Below are positions 34,713 to 45,059 of a DNA stretch of 64,000 bases, one piece after another. The notes beneath the pieces were generated by a model. The model was not told the DNA's origin. It was given only the letters and a program-made list of their open reading frames with translations, and searched no databases. The position numbers and the translations under genes are program-made. Source of the stretch: Roseovarius gaetbuli (GTDB lineage Bacteria > Pseudomonadota > Alphaproteobacteria > Rhodobacterales > Rhodobacteraceae); NCBI RefSeq assembly GCF_900172365.1, contig NZ_FWFJ01000007.1:56339-120338 (forward strand), written 5' to 3'. Numbering within the stretch: the stretch's first letter is position 1; the number at the start of each line of letters is the position of its first letter.

Positions 34713-36879
34713 CCGTATGGGTCAGTTTGGGCACATCTGATGCCCCCGCCGACCCGCGCCCGGAAAGCGAGGGGTTCTCCATGAAGAAGCGGTGGCAGTT
34801 GAAGGCAAACTCGCCCTCGGGTTTGACCGTGCGCCCAAAGCTTCCGTCGGCGGCCATGACCCAGCTTTGGGCGACATCGGCCATGTTCGCGGCCATCACC
34901 TGGCTCACGATCTGGGCCTTGACGGTGGGGTTTTCGATCTCGACCAGAGTTTCGACCCGGCGCACGAGGTTGCGGCCCATCCAGTCGGCGGAACTTATGA
35001 AAACCCGCGCCTTTTTGGACGGAAGGCCGTGGCCATTGCCGAAGCAGACGATGCGCGAATGCTCCAAAAAGCGCCCGATGATCGACTTGACGCGGATGTT
35101 TTCACTCAGCCCTTTTATGCCGGGGCGCAGGCCACAGATGCCGCGCACCACAAGGTTGATCTGCACGCCCGCCTGGCTGGCGGCGTAAAGCGCGTCGATC
35201 ACGGTGGGGTCGATCAGCGCGTTCATCTTGGCCCAGATCGCGCCCGGTTTGCCCTCGGCGACATAAGCGGCCTCGGCTGCGATCATCTCGAGCAGGCGGG
35301 ATTTGAGGGTGATCGGCGAAATCGCAAGGTTCTCAAGGCTGTCGGGCTGGGCATAGCCCGAGAGATAGTTGAACACCTTGGTGGCGTCGCGCCCAAGGGT
35401 GACATCGCAGGTAAAGAACGACAGGTCGGTGTAGATCTTGGCGGTGATGGGATGGTAATTGCCGGTGCCGAAATGGGTATAGGTCACAAGGTTCTCGCCC
35501 TCGCGGCGCACCACGATCGAGATTTTGGCGTGGGTCTTTAGGTCAAGAAAGCCATAAACCACATGCGCGCCCGCGCGTTCAAGACGGCGCGACTGGCGGA
35601 TATTGGCAGCCTCGTCGAACCGCGCCTTGAGCTCGACCAGAGCGGTGACCGATTTGCCATCCTCGGCGGCCTCGCAGAGCGCCTCGACGATGGGCGAGTT
35701 GCGCGAGGTGCGATAGAGCGTCTGCTTGATGGCCACCACGTCGGGGTCGCGCGCCGCCTGTGCCAGAAAGCGCACCACCATGTCGAAGGTCTCGTAGGGG
35801 TGATGCAGCAGCATGTCCTTCTGGCGGATCGCGGCAAACATGTCGCCGTCGTGATCCTGCACCCGCTCGGGCACGCGCGGCGCAAAGGGCGGCCACAAGA
35901 GATCGGCGCGCGCCTCAAGCACCAGTTCCTTGAGGTCGGCCAGCCCGATCATGCCGTTCACCTCGACCACCTCTTCGGGGGTGACGTGTAATTCTTCCAT
36001 GATCACTTCGCGCAGCGCTGCGGGCGCATCGGCGGAAATCTTTAGGCGCACCACCTCGCCGCGGCGGCGGCGTTTCAGGGCGACCTCGAATTCGCGCACG
36101 AGGTCTTCGGCCTCTTCCTCGACCTCAAGGTCGCTGTCGCGCAGCACGCGAAAGGCGCAATGGCCCTTGTATTTATAGCCCGGAAACAGGCTGTGAAGGT
36201 GCAAGAGCAAAAGCTCTTCCAGCGGCAGAACCCTAAACGTGCCCTCGGGCGCGGGCAGGGTGACAAAGCGGTCGATCTGCTGCGGGATCGGCAAAAGCGC
36301 CTGAAGTGGGCGCTTGTCTGATTTGCGCTCCATCTGGAGAGCGAGGGAATAGCCAAGGTTGGGGATAAACGGAAACGGGTGCGCCGGGTCGATGGCCAGC
36401 GGCGACAGCACCGGGAACACCTTGTGCAGGAACACATCCGCCAGGACCGTCTTGTCGTCCTCTGTCAGGCTGGCAATGTCGAGGATCGAAATCTGTTCCT
36501 GTTCCATCTCGTGGCGCAGGACCTCGTAGGTATCTTGCTGCGCATCCAAAAGCTTGCGCGCGTCCTCGTTGATCAGCACAAGCTGTTCGGCGGGGGTAAG
36601 CCCGTCGGCGGCCGGGGTCACGTTGCCCGCCTGTGCCAGCTCGCGCAGACCCGCGACGCGGACGTTGTAGAACTCATCAAGATTGGTCGCCGAAATCGAC
36701 AGGAACCGCAGCCGCTCAAGCAGCGGCACACGCGGATTCTTGGCCTCTTCCAGAACCCGCCAGTTAAAGCCAAGCCAGCTTAGCTCGCGGTTGTAAAACC
36801 GCCCCGGTCCGGTGATATCGAGATCCGGAAGCTCGACCGGTTCGGGCATTGGGGATTTGAGGAAATCAGCGTTTGTCAT
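34705..36879 (-). CDS. ppk: Polyphosphate kinase 1
   Basis: Membrane-associated enzyme polymerising ATP gamma-phosphate into polyphosphate, 724 residues. FYNRELSWLGFNWRVLEEA at the N-terminus, the autophosphorylated histidine region THFGTGNYHPITAKIYTD, and SADWMGRNL are diagnostic. ATG 36879 is used because the longer frame runs through non-conserved sequence. It sits between hdaA and ppx with short spacing (50 nt) or overlap. Confidence 0.95.
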   Translation of the reverse strand: MTNADFLKSPMPEPVELPDLDITGPGRFYNRELSWLGFNWRVLEEAKNPRVPLLERLRFLSISATNLDEFYNVRVAGLRELAQAGNVTPAADGLTPAEQLVLINEDARKLLDAQQDTYEVLRHEMEQEQISILDIASLTEDDKTVLADVFLHKVFPVLSPLAIDPAHPFPFIPNLGYSLALQMERKSDKRPLQALLPIPQQIDRFVTLPAPEGTFRVLPLEELLLLHLHSLFPGYKYKGHCAFRVLRDSDLEVEEEAEDLVREFEVALKRRRRGEVVRLKISADAPAALREVIMEELHVTPEEVVEVNGMIGLADLKELVLEARADLLWPPFAPRVPERVQDHDGDMFAAIRQKDMLLHHPYETFDMVVRFLAQAARDPDVVAIKQTLYRTSRNSPIVEALCEAAEDGKSVTALVELKARFDEAANIRQSRRLERAGAHVVYGFLDLKTHAKISIVVRREGENLVTYTHFGTGNYHPITAKIYTDLSFFTCDVTLGRDATKVFNYLSGYAQPDSLENLAISPITLKSRLLEMIAAEAAYVAEGKPGAIWAKMNALIDPTVIDALYAASQAGVQINLVVRGICGLRPGIKGLSENIRVKSIIGRFLEHSRIVCFGNGHGLPSKKARVFISSADWMGRNLVRRVETLVEIENPTVKAQIVSQVMAANMADVAQSWVMAADGSFGRTVKPEGEFAFNCHRFFMENPSLSGRGSAGASDVPKLTHTDD

Positions 36880-36928
36880 GGCGGCCTTATGGCGTTGCAG
36901 TGTAACGGAAAGGTGACGCAGGGTGGCG

Positions 36929-37603
36929 CTATTCGGACATTTTGTCCAGCACCTTTGCCGCCATGGCGCGGTTGATCGGGCGCCCGGTTGAAAGGGCGGT
37001 TGCGTCAAGCGTCGCCACGAGCCGACGGGCCGCATCAAACGAGCGGTCCATGCGCCGCGCGAGGTAGGGCAGAATCTCGGGGTTGGGCGAGAGTTGCCGG
37101 TCGGAGAAGAGCTTCATCAAAAGCGCCGCCAGAAGCGTATCATCGGGCGCGCGCAGATGTGCCAGCGTGGTCGCCTGCATCCGGCTGGCAAGATCGGGCA
37201 GCGCGAGGGGCCAGAAATTCGGCGCGGTTTCAGCGGTGAGCAGAAGCGAATGCCCCTCGGCGAGGGTCAGGTTATGAAGGTGAAACAGCGCCTCTTCGCC
37301 GGGGGCGTCGCCCGCGATTTCATCGGCGTCCTCGACGGCGACCGGGCCGCTGGCAAGCCCCGCGATATCGGCCTCTGCAAGGTCGCGCGCGGCGATGATC
37401 TTGGCCCCGGTGAGGGTTGCCCAGACATGGGTGAGATGGGTTTTACCCGCCCCCGCAGGCCCCGCAAGCACCAGTTTTCGCGAGGGCCAGCCTTGCCAGT
37501 CCTCGATCATCGCGACGGCCTGTGCGTTGGCCGGGGCGACATAAAAGTCCTCTCGCCCGAGGGCGGTGCGCACGGGCAGATCAAAGCTCAGCTGTTCGGC
37601 CAT
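36929..37603 (-). CDS. hdaA: HdaA-type DnaA regulatory protein
   Basis: A 224-residue AAA+ protein related to DnaA domain III. The N-terminal QLSFDLP is the beta-clamp-binding motif, Walker A is GPAGAGKTH, and the lid region is MDRSFDAARRLV. Hda proteins stimulate ATP hydrolysis by DnaA bound to the replisome and so prevent re-initiation. ATG 37603 overlaps the perM stop (TGATG), implying coupled translation. The link of a replication regulator with polyphosphate genes is typical for this group as I recall. Confidence 0.9.
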   Translation of the reverse strand: MAEQLSFDLPVRTALGREDFYVAPANAQAVAMIEDWQGWPSRKLVLAGPAGAGKTHLTHVWATLTGAKIIAARDLAEADIAGLASGPVAVEDADEIAGDAPGEEALFHLHNLTLAEGHSLLLTAETAPNFWPLALPDLASRMQATTLAHLRAPDDTLLAALLMKLFSDRQLSPNPEILPYLARRMDRSFDAARRLVATLDATALSTGRPINRAMAAKVLDKMSE

Positions 37604-38670
37604 CAATCAGGATCCTGTGCGTCCAGCCCGCGATAGAGGCGGCTGTCCTTGTATTGGCGCAGAGCAAAGCGCGTGATCACCCCGAGAGAGGCGGCGACCG
37701 GCACCGCCACCAGCATGCCGACAAAGCCGAACAGCGTGCCAAAGGCCGACAGCGCAAAGATAAGCCAGACCGGATGCAGGCCCACGGAGGAGCCGACAAG
37801 CTTGGGCGTCAGGACATTGCCTTCGATCACCTGACCCGAGACAAAGATCGCCGCGACCAACCCGATGCTGAGCCAGTCGCCCCAGAACTGAAACAGCGCC
37901 AGCCCGACCGCCAAAACCCCGCCGACAATAGAGCCGACATAGGGAATGAAGGTGATCAGCCCGGCAAAGGCCCCGACCACAAGGCCGAATTGCAGCCCCA
38001 CGAGCATCAGCGCGATGGCGTAATAGGTGCCCAGCACAAGGCAGACCGTGCCCATGCCGCGGATAAAGCTGGCGAGGGTGTGGTCGATCTGGCTGGCAAG
38101 ATCGCGGATTACCGGCGCATGATCGCGCGGCAACAGCCCGTCGATCTTGGCAATCAGGTGATCCCAGTCATAGAGCAGGTAGAAGGCCACCACCGGCACG
38201 ATCACGACGAGAAGCACCAGATCAATCAGCGAGGCCGCAGAATTGAGCAGGGTCTGAAACACCTGGCCGCCACGCTCGCGGATGGTTTCGCCAAGCGACA
38301 GAAGGGTCTTGTGCAGGGTGGATTCCGGTTGGAAAATCGACGGGAAGTGATCAGAGAGAAACCCCTGAAGGTCACGCGCCAGTTGCGGCGCGATGTTGAA
38401 GAGCGCCACCGCCTGTTCCACCAGCAGGGGGATCACCAGAAGCGCCATGAGCACGAAGGTCAACAGCGCCACCAGCGAGATCACCACGGCCGAGGCCGCC
38501 CGGCTTAGCCCCATCCCCTCTAGCCGGTCCGCCACCGGATCGAGGAAATAGGCAATCGCCCCACCGATCACGAAAGGCAGGATCACATCGCCCAGAAACC
38601 ACAGCGCCACAAGGAAGACCGCCGAAGCGAGCCCCCAGTATTTCAGCTGATCCTTGACCGGCAATGCCAT
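37603..38670 (-). CDS. AI-2E/PerM-family membrane transporter
   Basis: A 355-residue inner-membrane protein with about eight helices. Residues 12-45 hold the first pair (FVIGGAIAYFLDPVADRL is typical), and the C-terminal part contains the characteristic IPYVGSIVGG motif. Members are annotated as AI-2 exporters or as permeases of unknown substrate; the AI-2 role should not be assumed. First gene of the perM-hdaA-ppk-ppx set. Confidence 0.88.
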   Translation of the reverse strand: MALPVKDQLKYWGLASAVFLVALWFLGDVILPFVIGGAIAYFLDPVADRLEGMGLSRAASAVVISLVALLTFVLMALLVIPLLVEQAVALFNIAPQLARDLQGFLSDHFPSIFQPESTLHKTLLSLGETIRERGGQVFQTLLNSAASLIDLVLLVVIVPVVAFYLLYDWDHLIAKIDGLLPRDHAPVIRDLASQIDHTLASFIRGMGTVCLVLGTYYAIALMLVGLQFGLVVGAFAGLITFIPYVGSIVGGVLAVGLALFQFWGDWLSIGLVAAIFVSGQVIEGNVLTPKLVGSSVGLHPVWLIFALSAFGTLFGFVGMLVAVPVAASLGVITRFALRQYKDSRLYRGLDAQDPD

Positions 38671-38818
38671 CTGTTCCGCCTTTTGTCGCTTTTACCCCTC
38701 CACATTGCCCATGCGGCCCCCGGTTTCAAGGGGGCGGAGGGTGAAAGCGTGATCCTCCCTTGTCTGGACCGCCGCAAAGCCATAAACCGGGGCAAATATC
38801 CTTTGCCAGAGGTCTAAC

Positions 38819-40174
38819 ATGCGCCTGTCCCGTTACTTTCTGCCCGTGCTCAAGGAAACCCCGTCAGAGGCGCAAATTGCCTCGCACCGCCTGATGTTGC
38901 GGGCGGGCATGATCAAGCAGGCGACCGCCGGGATTTATTCCTGGTTGCCTCTGGGCTTCAAGATCCTGCGCAAGCTTGAGAATATCGTGCACGAAGAACA
39001 GGTGCGCGCGGGTCATATCCCGATGCTGATGCCGACGCTGCAATCCGCCGATCTCTGGCGCGAAAGCGGGCGCTATGACGATTACGGCGCTGAAATGCTT
39101 CGGATCACCGACCGGCATGGCCGCGATATGCTCTATGGGCCGACCAACGAAGAGCTCATCACCGATATTTTCCGGAGCCACGTCGGCAGCTACAAGGATC
39201 TGCCGCTGACGCTCTATCATATCCAGTGGAAGTTTCGCGACGAGGTACGCCCGCGCTTTGGTGTGATGCGCGGCCGCGAGTTTTTCATGAAGGACGGCTA
39301 TAACTTTGACCTGACCAAAGAGGATGCGTTGCACGCCTATAACCGCCACATGGTCAGCTATCTGCGCACCTACGAGCGGATGGGCCTTCAGGCGATCCCG
39401 ATGCGCGCCGATTCTGGCCCGATTGGCGGCGATGACACGCATGAGTTTCTGGTTCTGGCCGAGACCGGCGAATCCGAGGTGTTCTATGACAGCGCGATCA
39501 CCGATCTGAGCCTTGGCGAGCGCGCCGTGGATTACAACAGCTGGGACGACTGCGCGGCGATTGTAAAGGAATGGACCACGCCCTATGCGCGCACCGACGA
39601 GACCCACGACGAGGCGCTGTTCAACGCCATCCCCGAGGCGCGGCGCAAGACCAGCCGTGGTATCGAGGTGGGTCAGATCTTTTATTTCGGCACCAAGTAT
39701 TCCGATGCGATGGGCGCCACGGTGCAGGGCCCCGATGGCAAATCCACGCCGGTGCACATGGGCAGCCACGGCATCGGCGTCAGCCGCCTTGTCGGCGCGA
39801 TCATCGAGGCGAGCCATGACGACAAGGGCATCATCTGGCCCGAGGGCGTGACGCCCTATCACGCCGGTATCGTGAACGTGAAACAGGGTGACGCCGAGGC
39901 CGATGCCGCCTGTGAGGCGATCTATGCCTCGCTGAACGCGCTTGGCCTTGAGCCGCTTTATGACGACCGCGACGAGCGGGCAGGCGGTAAGTTCGCCACG
40001 ATGGATCTGATCGGCCTGCCATGGCGGATTACGGTGGGGCCGCGCGGCCTAAAGAACGGGGTGGTTGAGCTGGCCTGTCGGCGCACCGGGGAAAGCGAAG
40101 AATTGCCGCCCGAACAGGCGATTGAAAAGCTGGCGCTGGCATACGCAGGTCACGTTCTGCGCCCGAGCCTGTGA
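38819..40174 (+). CDS. proS: Prolyl-tRNA synthetase (short alphaproteobacterial type)
   Basis: Class II synthetase of 451 residues. [23 protein letters not shown] opens the core, [12 protein letters not shown] is motif-2-adjacent, the region around [26 protein letters not shown] holds motif 2, and [10 protein letters not shown] is motif 3. The inserted editing domain of E. coli ProS is absent, normal for this type. AGAGGT precedes the ATG. Confidence 0.95.
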   Translation: MRLSRYFLPVLKETPSEAQIASHRLMLRAGMIKQATAGIYSWLPLGFKILRKLENIVHEEQVRAGHIPMLMPTLQSADLWRESGRYDDYGAEMLRITDRHGRDMLYGPTNEELITDIFRSHVGSYKDLPLTLYHIQWKFRDEVRPRFGVMRGREFFMKDGYNFDLTKEDALHAYNRHMVSYLRTYERMGLQAIPMRADSGPIGGDDTHEFLVLAETGESEVFYDSAITDLSLGERAVDYNSWDDCAAIVKEWTTPYARTDETHDEALFNAIPEARRKTSRGIEVGQIFYFGTKYSDAMGATVQGPDGKSTPVHMGSHGIGVSRLVGAIIEASHDDKGIIWPEGVTPYHAGIVNVKQGDAEADAACEAIYASLNALGLEPLYDDRDERAGGKFATMDLIGLPWRITVGPRGLKNGVVELACRRTGESEELPPEQAIEKLALAYAGHVLRPSL

Positions 40175-40725
40175 GCGAAGCCGATTTTCAGAGGTCGGTG
40201 GATGATGGCGGCGCCGATCACCTGACGGGGATGGCGATGCCGTCGCTGGCCTTGCCCGCCACCAACGGGCAAGAGGTTGATTTTGCGACCCTTTCGGGGC
40301 TTGTGGTGATCTATGCCTATCCCAGGACCGGCCGCCCGGATGTGGCGGCCCCGGCGGATTGGCACATGATCCCCGGCGCCAAAGGCTGTACGCCGCAAAG
40401 CTGTGCGTTTCGCGATCACCATGCCGAATTGCGCGCGCTTGGCGTGGATCATGTATTCGGCCTTTCCACACAGACCACCGACTGGCAGGCAGAGGCGGTG
40501 GCGCGGAGGCATTTGCCGTTCGCGCTTGTGTTGGATGCCGGGGTGCGGCTTGCCGATGCGCTTAACCTGCCGCGCATGGAGGTGGCGGGCGAGACATTGC
40601 TGCGCCGTCTGACCTTGATTGTGCGCAACGGTGTGATCGAACGCCATTTTTACCCGGTCTTTGTGCCCGAGGCCAATGCGGGCGAGGTCTGTGATTGGCT
40701 GCGCGCGCAGGGCAGTGACGCATAG
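40171..40725 (+). CDS. Peroxiredoxin (BCP-like) protein
   Basis: 184 residues. The N-terminal strand pattern ([34 protein letters not shown]) and [24 protein letters not shown] match thioredoxin-fold peroxiredoxins of the bacterioferritin-comigratory group, with candidate peroxidatic and resolving cysteines in GCTPQSC. About 15 residues separate the YP strand end from PGAKGC, more than usual. GTG start overlaps the proS stop by 4 nt (GTGA). Confidence 0.78.
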   Translation: MSEADFQRSVDDGGADHLTGMAMPSLALPATNGQEVDFATLSGLVVIYAYPRTGRPDVAAPADWHMIPGAKGCTPQSCAFRDHHAELRALGVDHVFGLSTQTTDWQAEAVARRHLPFALVLDAGVRLADALNLPRMEVAGETLLRRLTLIVRNGVIERHFYPVFVPEANAGEVCDWLRAQGSDA

Positions 40726-40826
40726 CGGCGCGTGAACGGGCAAAGCCTTGCCGGGTTTGGCGGGCTTGGCCTTGACGCGAGCGGGTACAAAACGCACTGT
40801 CCGCGCAAATTTACCAAGGTGTCAGA

Positions 40827-42116
40827 ATGGCCAGAACGCCCGCCCCCTTTGCCCCGTTTGAATGGATGATCGCCTGGCGCTATTTGCGCGCCAAGCGGGC
40901 CGAGGGCGGTGTCAGCGTGATGACATGGATCAGCCTTGTCGGCATCACGCTGGCGGTGTTTGCGCTTATCGCGACGCTGGCGGTGCGGTCCGGGTTTCGG
41001 GCGGAATTTGTCGACACCATTCTTGGCGCGAACGCGCATGTGACGGTCTATAACGCTGGCGAGGTTGACGCGCAGAGCGGGCGCATCGACCGCACCATTC
41101 AGGATTACGAGGCCATGGCCGAGCGTGTGCGCGCAGTGCCGGGCGTGACCCGCGCCGCGCCGCTGATCAAAGGGCAGGTGATGGCCAGTGCCCGCGACCG
41201 AAACGCCGGGGTGCAGGTGTTTGGCATCGCGCCGGACGACCTGCGCAGCATTCCGCGTGTCGCCGACCCCGAGACGAGCCGGGGTGATATCGCCAGCTTT
41301 GCGCAAGGCATCGCGATTGGCTCGGGCGTGGCGCAGGAATTGGGCGTCGGGATTGGCGATCGGATCAAGTTGATCTCGCCCAATGGTGTCAAGACCGCCT
41401 TTGGCACCAGCCCGCGGATCAATGCCTATGACGTGGTCTATATCTTTTCGGCCGGGCGCTATGACATCGACCGGGTGCGGGTTTATCTGCCGTTTGACGA
41501 GGCGCAGAGCTTTTTCAACCGTGAGGGGCGCGCCGACGAGCTTGAGGTGATGGTGAGTGAGCCCGAAAATGTGGATGAGCTTGCCTTGCCGCTGTTGCGC
41601 GCGGCGGGCGAGCGGGGGCAGGTCTGGACCTGGCAGGATGCCAGCGGCTCGTTTCTGCGCGCGCTTGAGGTCGAGGACAACGTGATGTTCATCATCCTGT
41701 CGATCCTCGTGCTGATCGCGGCGATGAATATCACCAGCGGCTTGATCATGCTGGTCAAGAACAAGGGCCGTGACATCGGGATTTTGCGCACGATGGGTTT
41801 GACCGAAGGCTCGGTCCTGCGGGTGTTTTTTATCTGTGGCGCGTTCACCGGCCTGATCGGTACGGCGATGGGGGTTGTTCTGGGCTGTCTCTTCGCGCTT
41901 TATATCGACCCGATTTTCAGCCTTGTGAATGTGATGATGGGCGGGCAGGTCTGGGATCCGTCGATCCGCGGGATTTACCATCTGCCGGCCAAGTTGCAGT
42001 TTGGCGATGTGATGTCGGCGGTGTCGCTGTCGCTGGCGCTGTCGTTCGTGGTGACGATCTTTCCGGCGCGGCGCGCGGCGCGGATGAACCCGGTGGAGGC
42101 GTTGCGCTATGAGTGA
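40827..42116 (+). CDS. lolC: Lipoprotein-releasing system permease LolC/E
   Basis: A 429-residue inner-membrane subunit that helps detach outer-membrane lipoproteins and pass them to Lol[31 protein letters not shown] is the diagnostic start, followed by a large periplasmic domain and three C-terminal helices in an FtsX-type fold (about 275-420). A single LolC/E gene is usual in alphaproteobacteria (sometimes called LolF), so it may form a homodimer. Its 3' end overlaps lolD by 8 nt. Confidence 0.92.
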   Translation: MARTPAPFAPFEWMIAWRYLRAKRAEGGVSVMTWISLVGITLAVFALIATLAVRSGFRAEFVDTILGANAHVTVYNAGEVDAQSGRIDRTIQDYEAMAERVRAVPGVTRAAPLIKGQVMASARDRNAGVQVFGIAPDDLRSIPRVADPETSRGDIASFAQGIAIGSGVAQELGVGIGDRIKLISPNGVKTAFGTSPRINAYDVVYIFSAGRYDIDRVRVYLPFDEAQSFFNREGRADELEVMVSEPENVDELALPLLRAAGERGQVWTWQDASGSFLRALEVEDNVMFIILSILVLIAAMNITSGLIMLVKNKGRDIGILRTMGLTEGSVLRVFFICGAFTGLIGTAMGVVLGCLFALYIDPIFSLVNVMMGGQVWDPSIRGIYHLPAKLQFGDVMSAVSLSLALSFVVTIFPARRAARMNPVEALRYE

Positions 42117-42795
42117 TGTGATGCTGTGCCTTTCGGGCGTCGAGAAGACCTATAACAAGGGCGAAACTGGCGAAGTCCGAGTGCTGGCTGGCGTCGATCT
42201 TGCGCTTGCGCGCGGTGAGATGGTGGCGCTTGTGGCGCCATCGGGGGCTGGAAAATCGACGCTGTTGCATATTGCCGGGCTTTTGGACACGGCCGATGCG
42301 GGCAAAGTGGAGATAGCGGGCGAGGATATGACCGGGCTGAGCGATCGTCGCCGCACCGCACTGCGCCGACAGGAGGTGGGGTTTGTCTATCAGTTTCATC
42401 ACCTGCTGCCCGAGTTCACCGCGCTTGAAAACATCGTCTTGCCGCAGCTTGCCGATGGCGTGGCGCGCAAGACCGCCGAAGAGCGCGCCCGCGGTCTTTT
42501 GGATCAGGTCGGGGTTGGCGCGCGCGCCGGGCATCGCCCCTCGGCCATGTCGGGCGGCGAGCAACAGCGGGTGGCCTTTTGCCGGGCGCTGGCCAATAGC
42601 CCAAGTGTTTTGTTGGCCGATGAGCCGACTGGCAATCTTGATCCCGGCACTGCGGATCAGGTATTTGGCGCGCTGGAGGGACTGGTGCGCGACACCGGCC
42701 TCGCGGCGTTGATTGCCACGCATAACCTTGAGCTGGCGGCGAAAATGGATCGGGTTTTGCGGCTTGATCAGGGTCGTCTTGTCGAGGCGGGGTAA
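42109..42795 (+). CDS. lolD: Lipoprotein-releasing system ATPase LolD
   Basis: 228-residue ATPase of the Lol exporter. Walker A is [10 protein letters not shown]-loop YQFHHL, signature MSGGEQQR, and Walker [13 protein letters not shown], followed by H in ATHN. It overlaps lolC. A small hairpin (GTGGGT-TTC-ACCCAC, 42806-42820) follows the stop. Confidence 0.94.
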   Translation: MSDVMLCLSGVEKTYNKGETGEVRVLAGVDLALARGEMVALVAPSGAGKSTLLHIAGLLDTADAGKVEIAGEDMTGLSDRRRTALRRQEVGFVYQFHHLLPEFTALENIVLPQLADGVARKTAEERARGLLDQVGVGARAGHRPSAMSGGEQQRVAFCRALANSPSVLLADEPTGNLDPGTADQVFGALEGLVRDTGLAALIATHNLELAAKMDRVLRLDQGRLVEAG

Positions 42796-42900
42796 CGGAA
42801 AGGGCGTGGGTTTCACCCACCCTAAGGGCCCCTTTTAAGGCGCGCTTGAATTGAGAAAATTGCGCAGGATACAGAGCGCGCAGGACCACACGGAGGCCGC

Positions 42901-43878
42901 ATGGCACAGGTATCACTTGACGAAATTGAAGCGCAAACCAAAGTGGCACTGATGCGCCATGGCGCGGCCGAATGGGTCGCGGACGAGGTCGCCTTTGCGG
43001 TGCGCAAGGCCGAGAGCGTCGGCAACCGGATTTGCGGTCTCTATTACCTTGAAAGCTATTGCCAGCAGCTTGAATCCGGGCGCGTCAAGGGCGATGTCGA
43101 GCCGGTTGTGAGCCAGCCCAAGCCCGGCACCGTGGTGGTGGATGCGAAGTTTGGCTTTGCCCAGCCCGCATTTTCCCGCGCGCTTGACGAAGCCGTCGAG
43201 GCGGCGCGCGCTTGCGGTGTGGCGAGTCTTGCGGTGGGGCATGCGCATACCTGCACCAGCCTCGGGTTTTTCACCGAGCAGATCGCCAAGCGCGGGCTTG
43301 TCGGCCTTGGCATGACCAATGCCTCGCCCATCGTGGCGCCGCCGGGGGGCAAGAGCCGGGTGATAGGGACCAATCCGATTGCCTTTTCGGTGCCCGACGG
43401 CACGGGCGGCATCGCCATGCAGTTTGATCAGTCGACCACTACCGTGGCGCTTGGCAAGATCACCATGGCCAAGGCCGCAGGTAAGCGTATTCCCGAGGGC
43501 TGGGCGCTTGATGCGCAGGGTCAGCCGACCACAGACCCCGAGGCGGCGCTTGGCGGGTCGCTTGTCAGCATGGGCGGCTACAAGGGCTGGGGTTTTGGCC
43601 TCATGGCCGAGCTTTTGGCCGCAGGCATGACCGGCGGTGTGGTCAGCCGGGATGTCAAACCGCTGAAAGCGCCCGAAGGGCCGCCGCATGATCTTGGGCA
43701 GTATTATCTGTTGATGGACCCCGACACCTCTGGTGCGTTCTATGATCGCCTTGCGCAGGTGGTCGAGGGCGTGGCGCTTGACGAAGGCGCGCGGATGCCG
43801 GGGCAGGGCAAACGCGAGACCGATCCCGTCGACGTGCCGGATGCGCTTTGGGCGCAGGTGGCCGAGCTTGCCGGATAG
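42901..43878 (+). CDS. Malate/L-lactate dehydrogenase-family oxidoreductase (Ldh2/DpkA fold)
   Basis: 325-residue NAD(P)H-dependent reductase of the family that includes malate, ureidoglycolate and sulfolactate dehydrogenases and the piperideine-/pyrroline-2-carboxylate reductases. Motifs: VGHAHTCTSLGFFTEQIAKRGLVGLGMTN and the later GGYKGWGFGLMAELLAAGMTGG. The histidine usually acting in SHHxG-like context here reads GHAHTCTS. ACGGAGG precedes the ATG. Substrate not certain; cyclic imino acid reductase is a fair guess. Confidence 0.82.
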   Translation: MAQVSLDEIEAQTKVALMRHGAAEWVADEVAFAVRKAESVGNRICGLYYLESYCQQLESGRVKGDVEPVVSQPKPGTVVVDAKFGFAQPAFSRALDEAVEAARACGVASLAVGHAHTCTSLGFFTEQIAKRGLVGLGMTNASPIVAPPGGKSRVIGTNPIAFSVPDGTGGIAMQFDQSTTTVALGKITMAKAAGKRIPEGWALDAQGQPTTDPEAALGGSLVSMGGYKGWGFGLMAELLAAGMTGGVVSRDVKPLKAPEGPPHDLGQYYLLMDPDTSGAFYDRLAQVVEGVALDEGARMPGQGKRETDPVDVPDALWAQVAELAG

Positions 43879-43964
43879 GGGCAGCTCTTGCAGATGACGC
43901 AGATCAATGCACGGCACGTCAAATCCGGGTCGGATGGAGCGGGCGGGAGATAAGGGAGGCGATG

Positions 43965-44369
43965 ATGCAGATCAGAACTTGGGCCGGCATGATGGCCGTT
44001 TTATGCCTGCCGATCGGTGCGATGGCGCAGGATGCGCGCCTTGGGAAAAAGACCTATGAGCGCTATTGTGCGGCCTGTCATGGCGCGGATGCAAGCGGCA
44101 ATGGTCCGATGCGTTCGGTCCTGACAGTCGCGCCGCGTGACCTTGGGGCACTGGCCAGAAACAATGGTGGGGCCTTTCCGCTGGCGCGGGTGGTGCGCCA
44201 GATTGACGGGCGGGAGCCGATGGTGGCGCATGGCGATCCGATGCCGGTTTATGGCGACTTCTTTGAGGGACGCGATGTTGTGCTCAAGGTCGAAGAGGGC
44301 GTGCAGATCAGGACCAGCCGACAGGTGGTCGATCTTGTGGCCTATCTGCAAAGGCTTCAAAGGCGCTAG
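43965..44369 (+). CDS. Mono-heme c-type cytochrome
   Basis: A 134-residue exported cytochrome c. Signal peptide 1-22 (GAMAQ), heme motif CAACH (C35, C38, H39), and a distal methionine probably in DPMPVYGDF. Start ATG 43965 is favoured over 43962 because GGGAGG is better spaced. It stands close to the preceding oxidoreductase gene but has its own ribosome site. Probable small periplasmic electron carrier. Confidence 0.9.
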   Translation: MQIRTWAGMMAVLCLPIGAMAQDARLGKKTYERYCAACHGADASGNGPMRSVLTVAPRDLGALARNNGGAFPLARVVRQIDGREPMVAHGDPMPVYGDFFEGRDVVLKVEEGVQIRTSRQVVDLVAYLQRLQRR

Positions 44370-44428
44370 GGCAGGGTGCTTGAAGAGCGTCCCGGCGGCG
44401 CTATTTTGCCTGAGCATGGAGGTGGCCC

Positions 44429-44830
44429 ATGCGACATTTATTCTATCTGTTGGTTCTGGCGGTTGGTCTTTCCGGCCCCGCGCGCGCCGATGAGAGCGCG
44501 GCAAAAGCGGTGATTTCGGCCCAGATCGAGGCGTTTCTGGCCAATGATGTGGAACGCGCCTGGGAGTTTGCCAGCCCGACCATTCAGCACCGTTTTGGAT
44601 CGCCCGAGCGCTTTGGTACCATGGTGCGAGACGGCTATCCGATGGTATGGCGTCCGTCCGATGTGACGTTTCTGGACAGTGAGGTGATTGCCGGTAAGCT
44701 CTGGCAGAACGTGCTTGTCCGGGACGCCGGGGGCGCGCTTTACGTAGTCGAATACCAGATGATCGAGAATGAGGGCGGCTGGAAGATCAATGCCGTGCGG
44801 GTGCGGCAGGCGCCCGCGGGCACGGTCTGA
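44429..44830 (+). CDS. DUF4864 exported protein
   Basis: 133 residues. Signal peptide 1-20 (GPARADE). The mature part (AVISAQIEAFLANDVERAWEFASPTIQHRFGSPERFGTMVRDGYPMVWRP) has the NTF2-like look of DUF4864 as I know it. Located 59 nt after the cytochrome gene and followed by a repeat element with terminator-like stems. Confidence 0.82.
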   Translation: MRHLFYLLVLAVGLSGPARADESAAKAVISAQIEAFLANDVERAWEFASPTIQHRFGSPERFGTMVRDGYPMVWRPSDVTFLDSEVIAGKLWQNVLVRDAGGALYVVEYQMIENEGGWKINAVRVRQAPAGTV

Positions 44831-44845
44831 AGCAGGCAGAGATCA

Positions 44846-44906
44846 GGGGGGCGCTGCCCCCATCGCGAAGAGCGATTCCCCCGGGATATTTATGGCCAGA
44901 AGAAAC
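44846..44906 (+). repeat. Rhodobacterales-type intergenic element, copy 4
   Basis: Two hairpins, GGGGGGC-GCT-GCCCCC (44846-44861) and ATCGC-GAAGA-GCGAT (44862-44876), then TCCCCCGGGATATTTATGG and CCAGAAGAAACC. This copy carries an extra stem-loop between the G/C hairpin and the GGGATATTT core. Confidence 0.78.
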
Positions 44907-45059
44907 CGGTATGACCGGCGCAGGACAGGGCACCGTGACGGTGGTGTGAGAGCCGGTTAACCCCCTGTTGATACTTCCCTATCCCATCGGATGCGGTGCG
45001 CCGTGCCGGGACAAGCATGGGTCATGTGCGCGTGACGCGGGATGTGGAAAGGGAACCAT

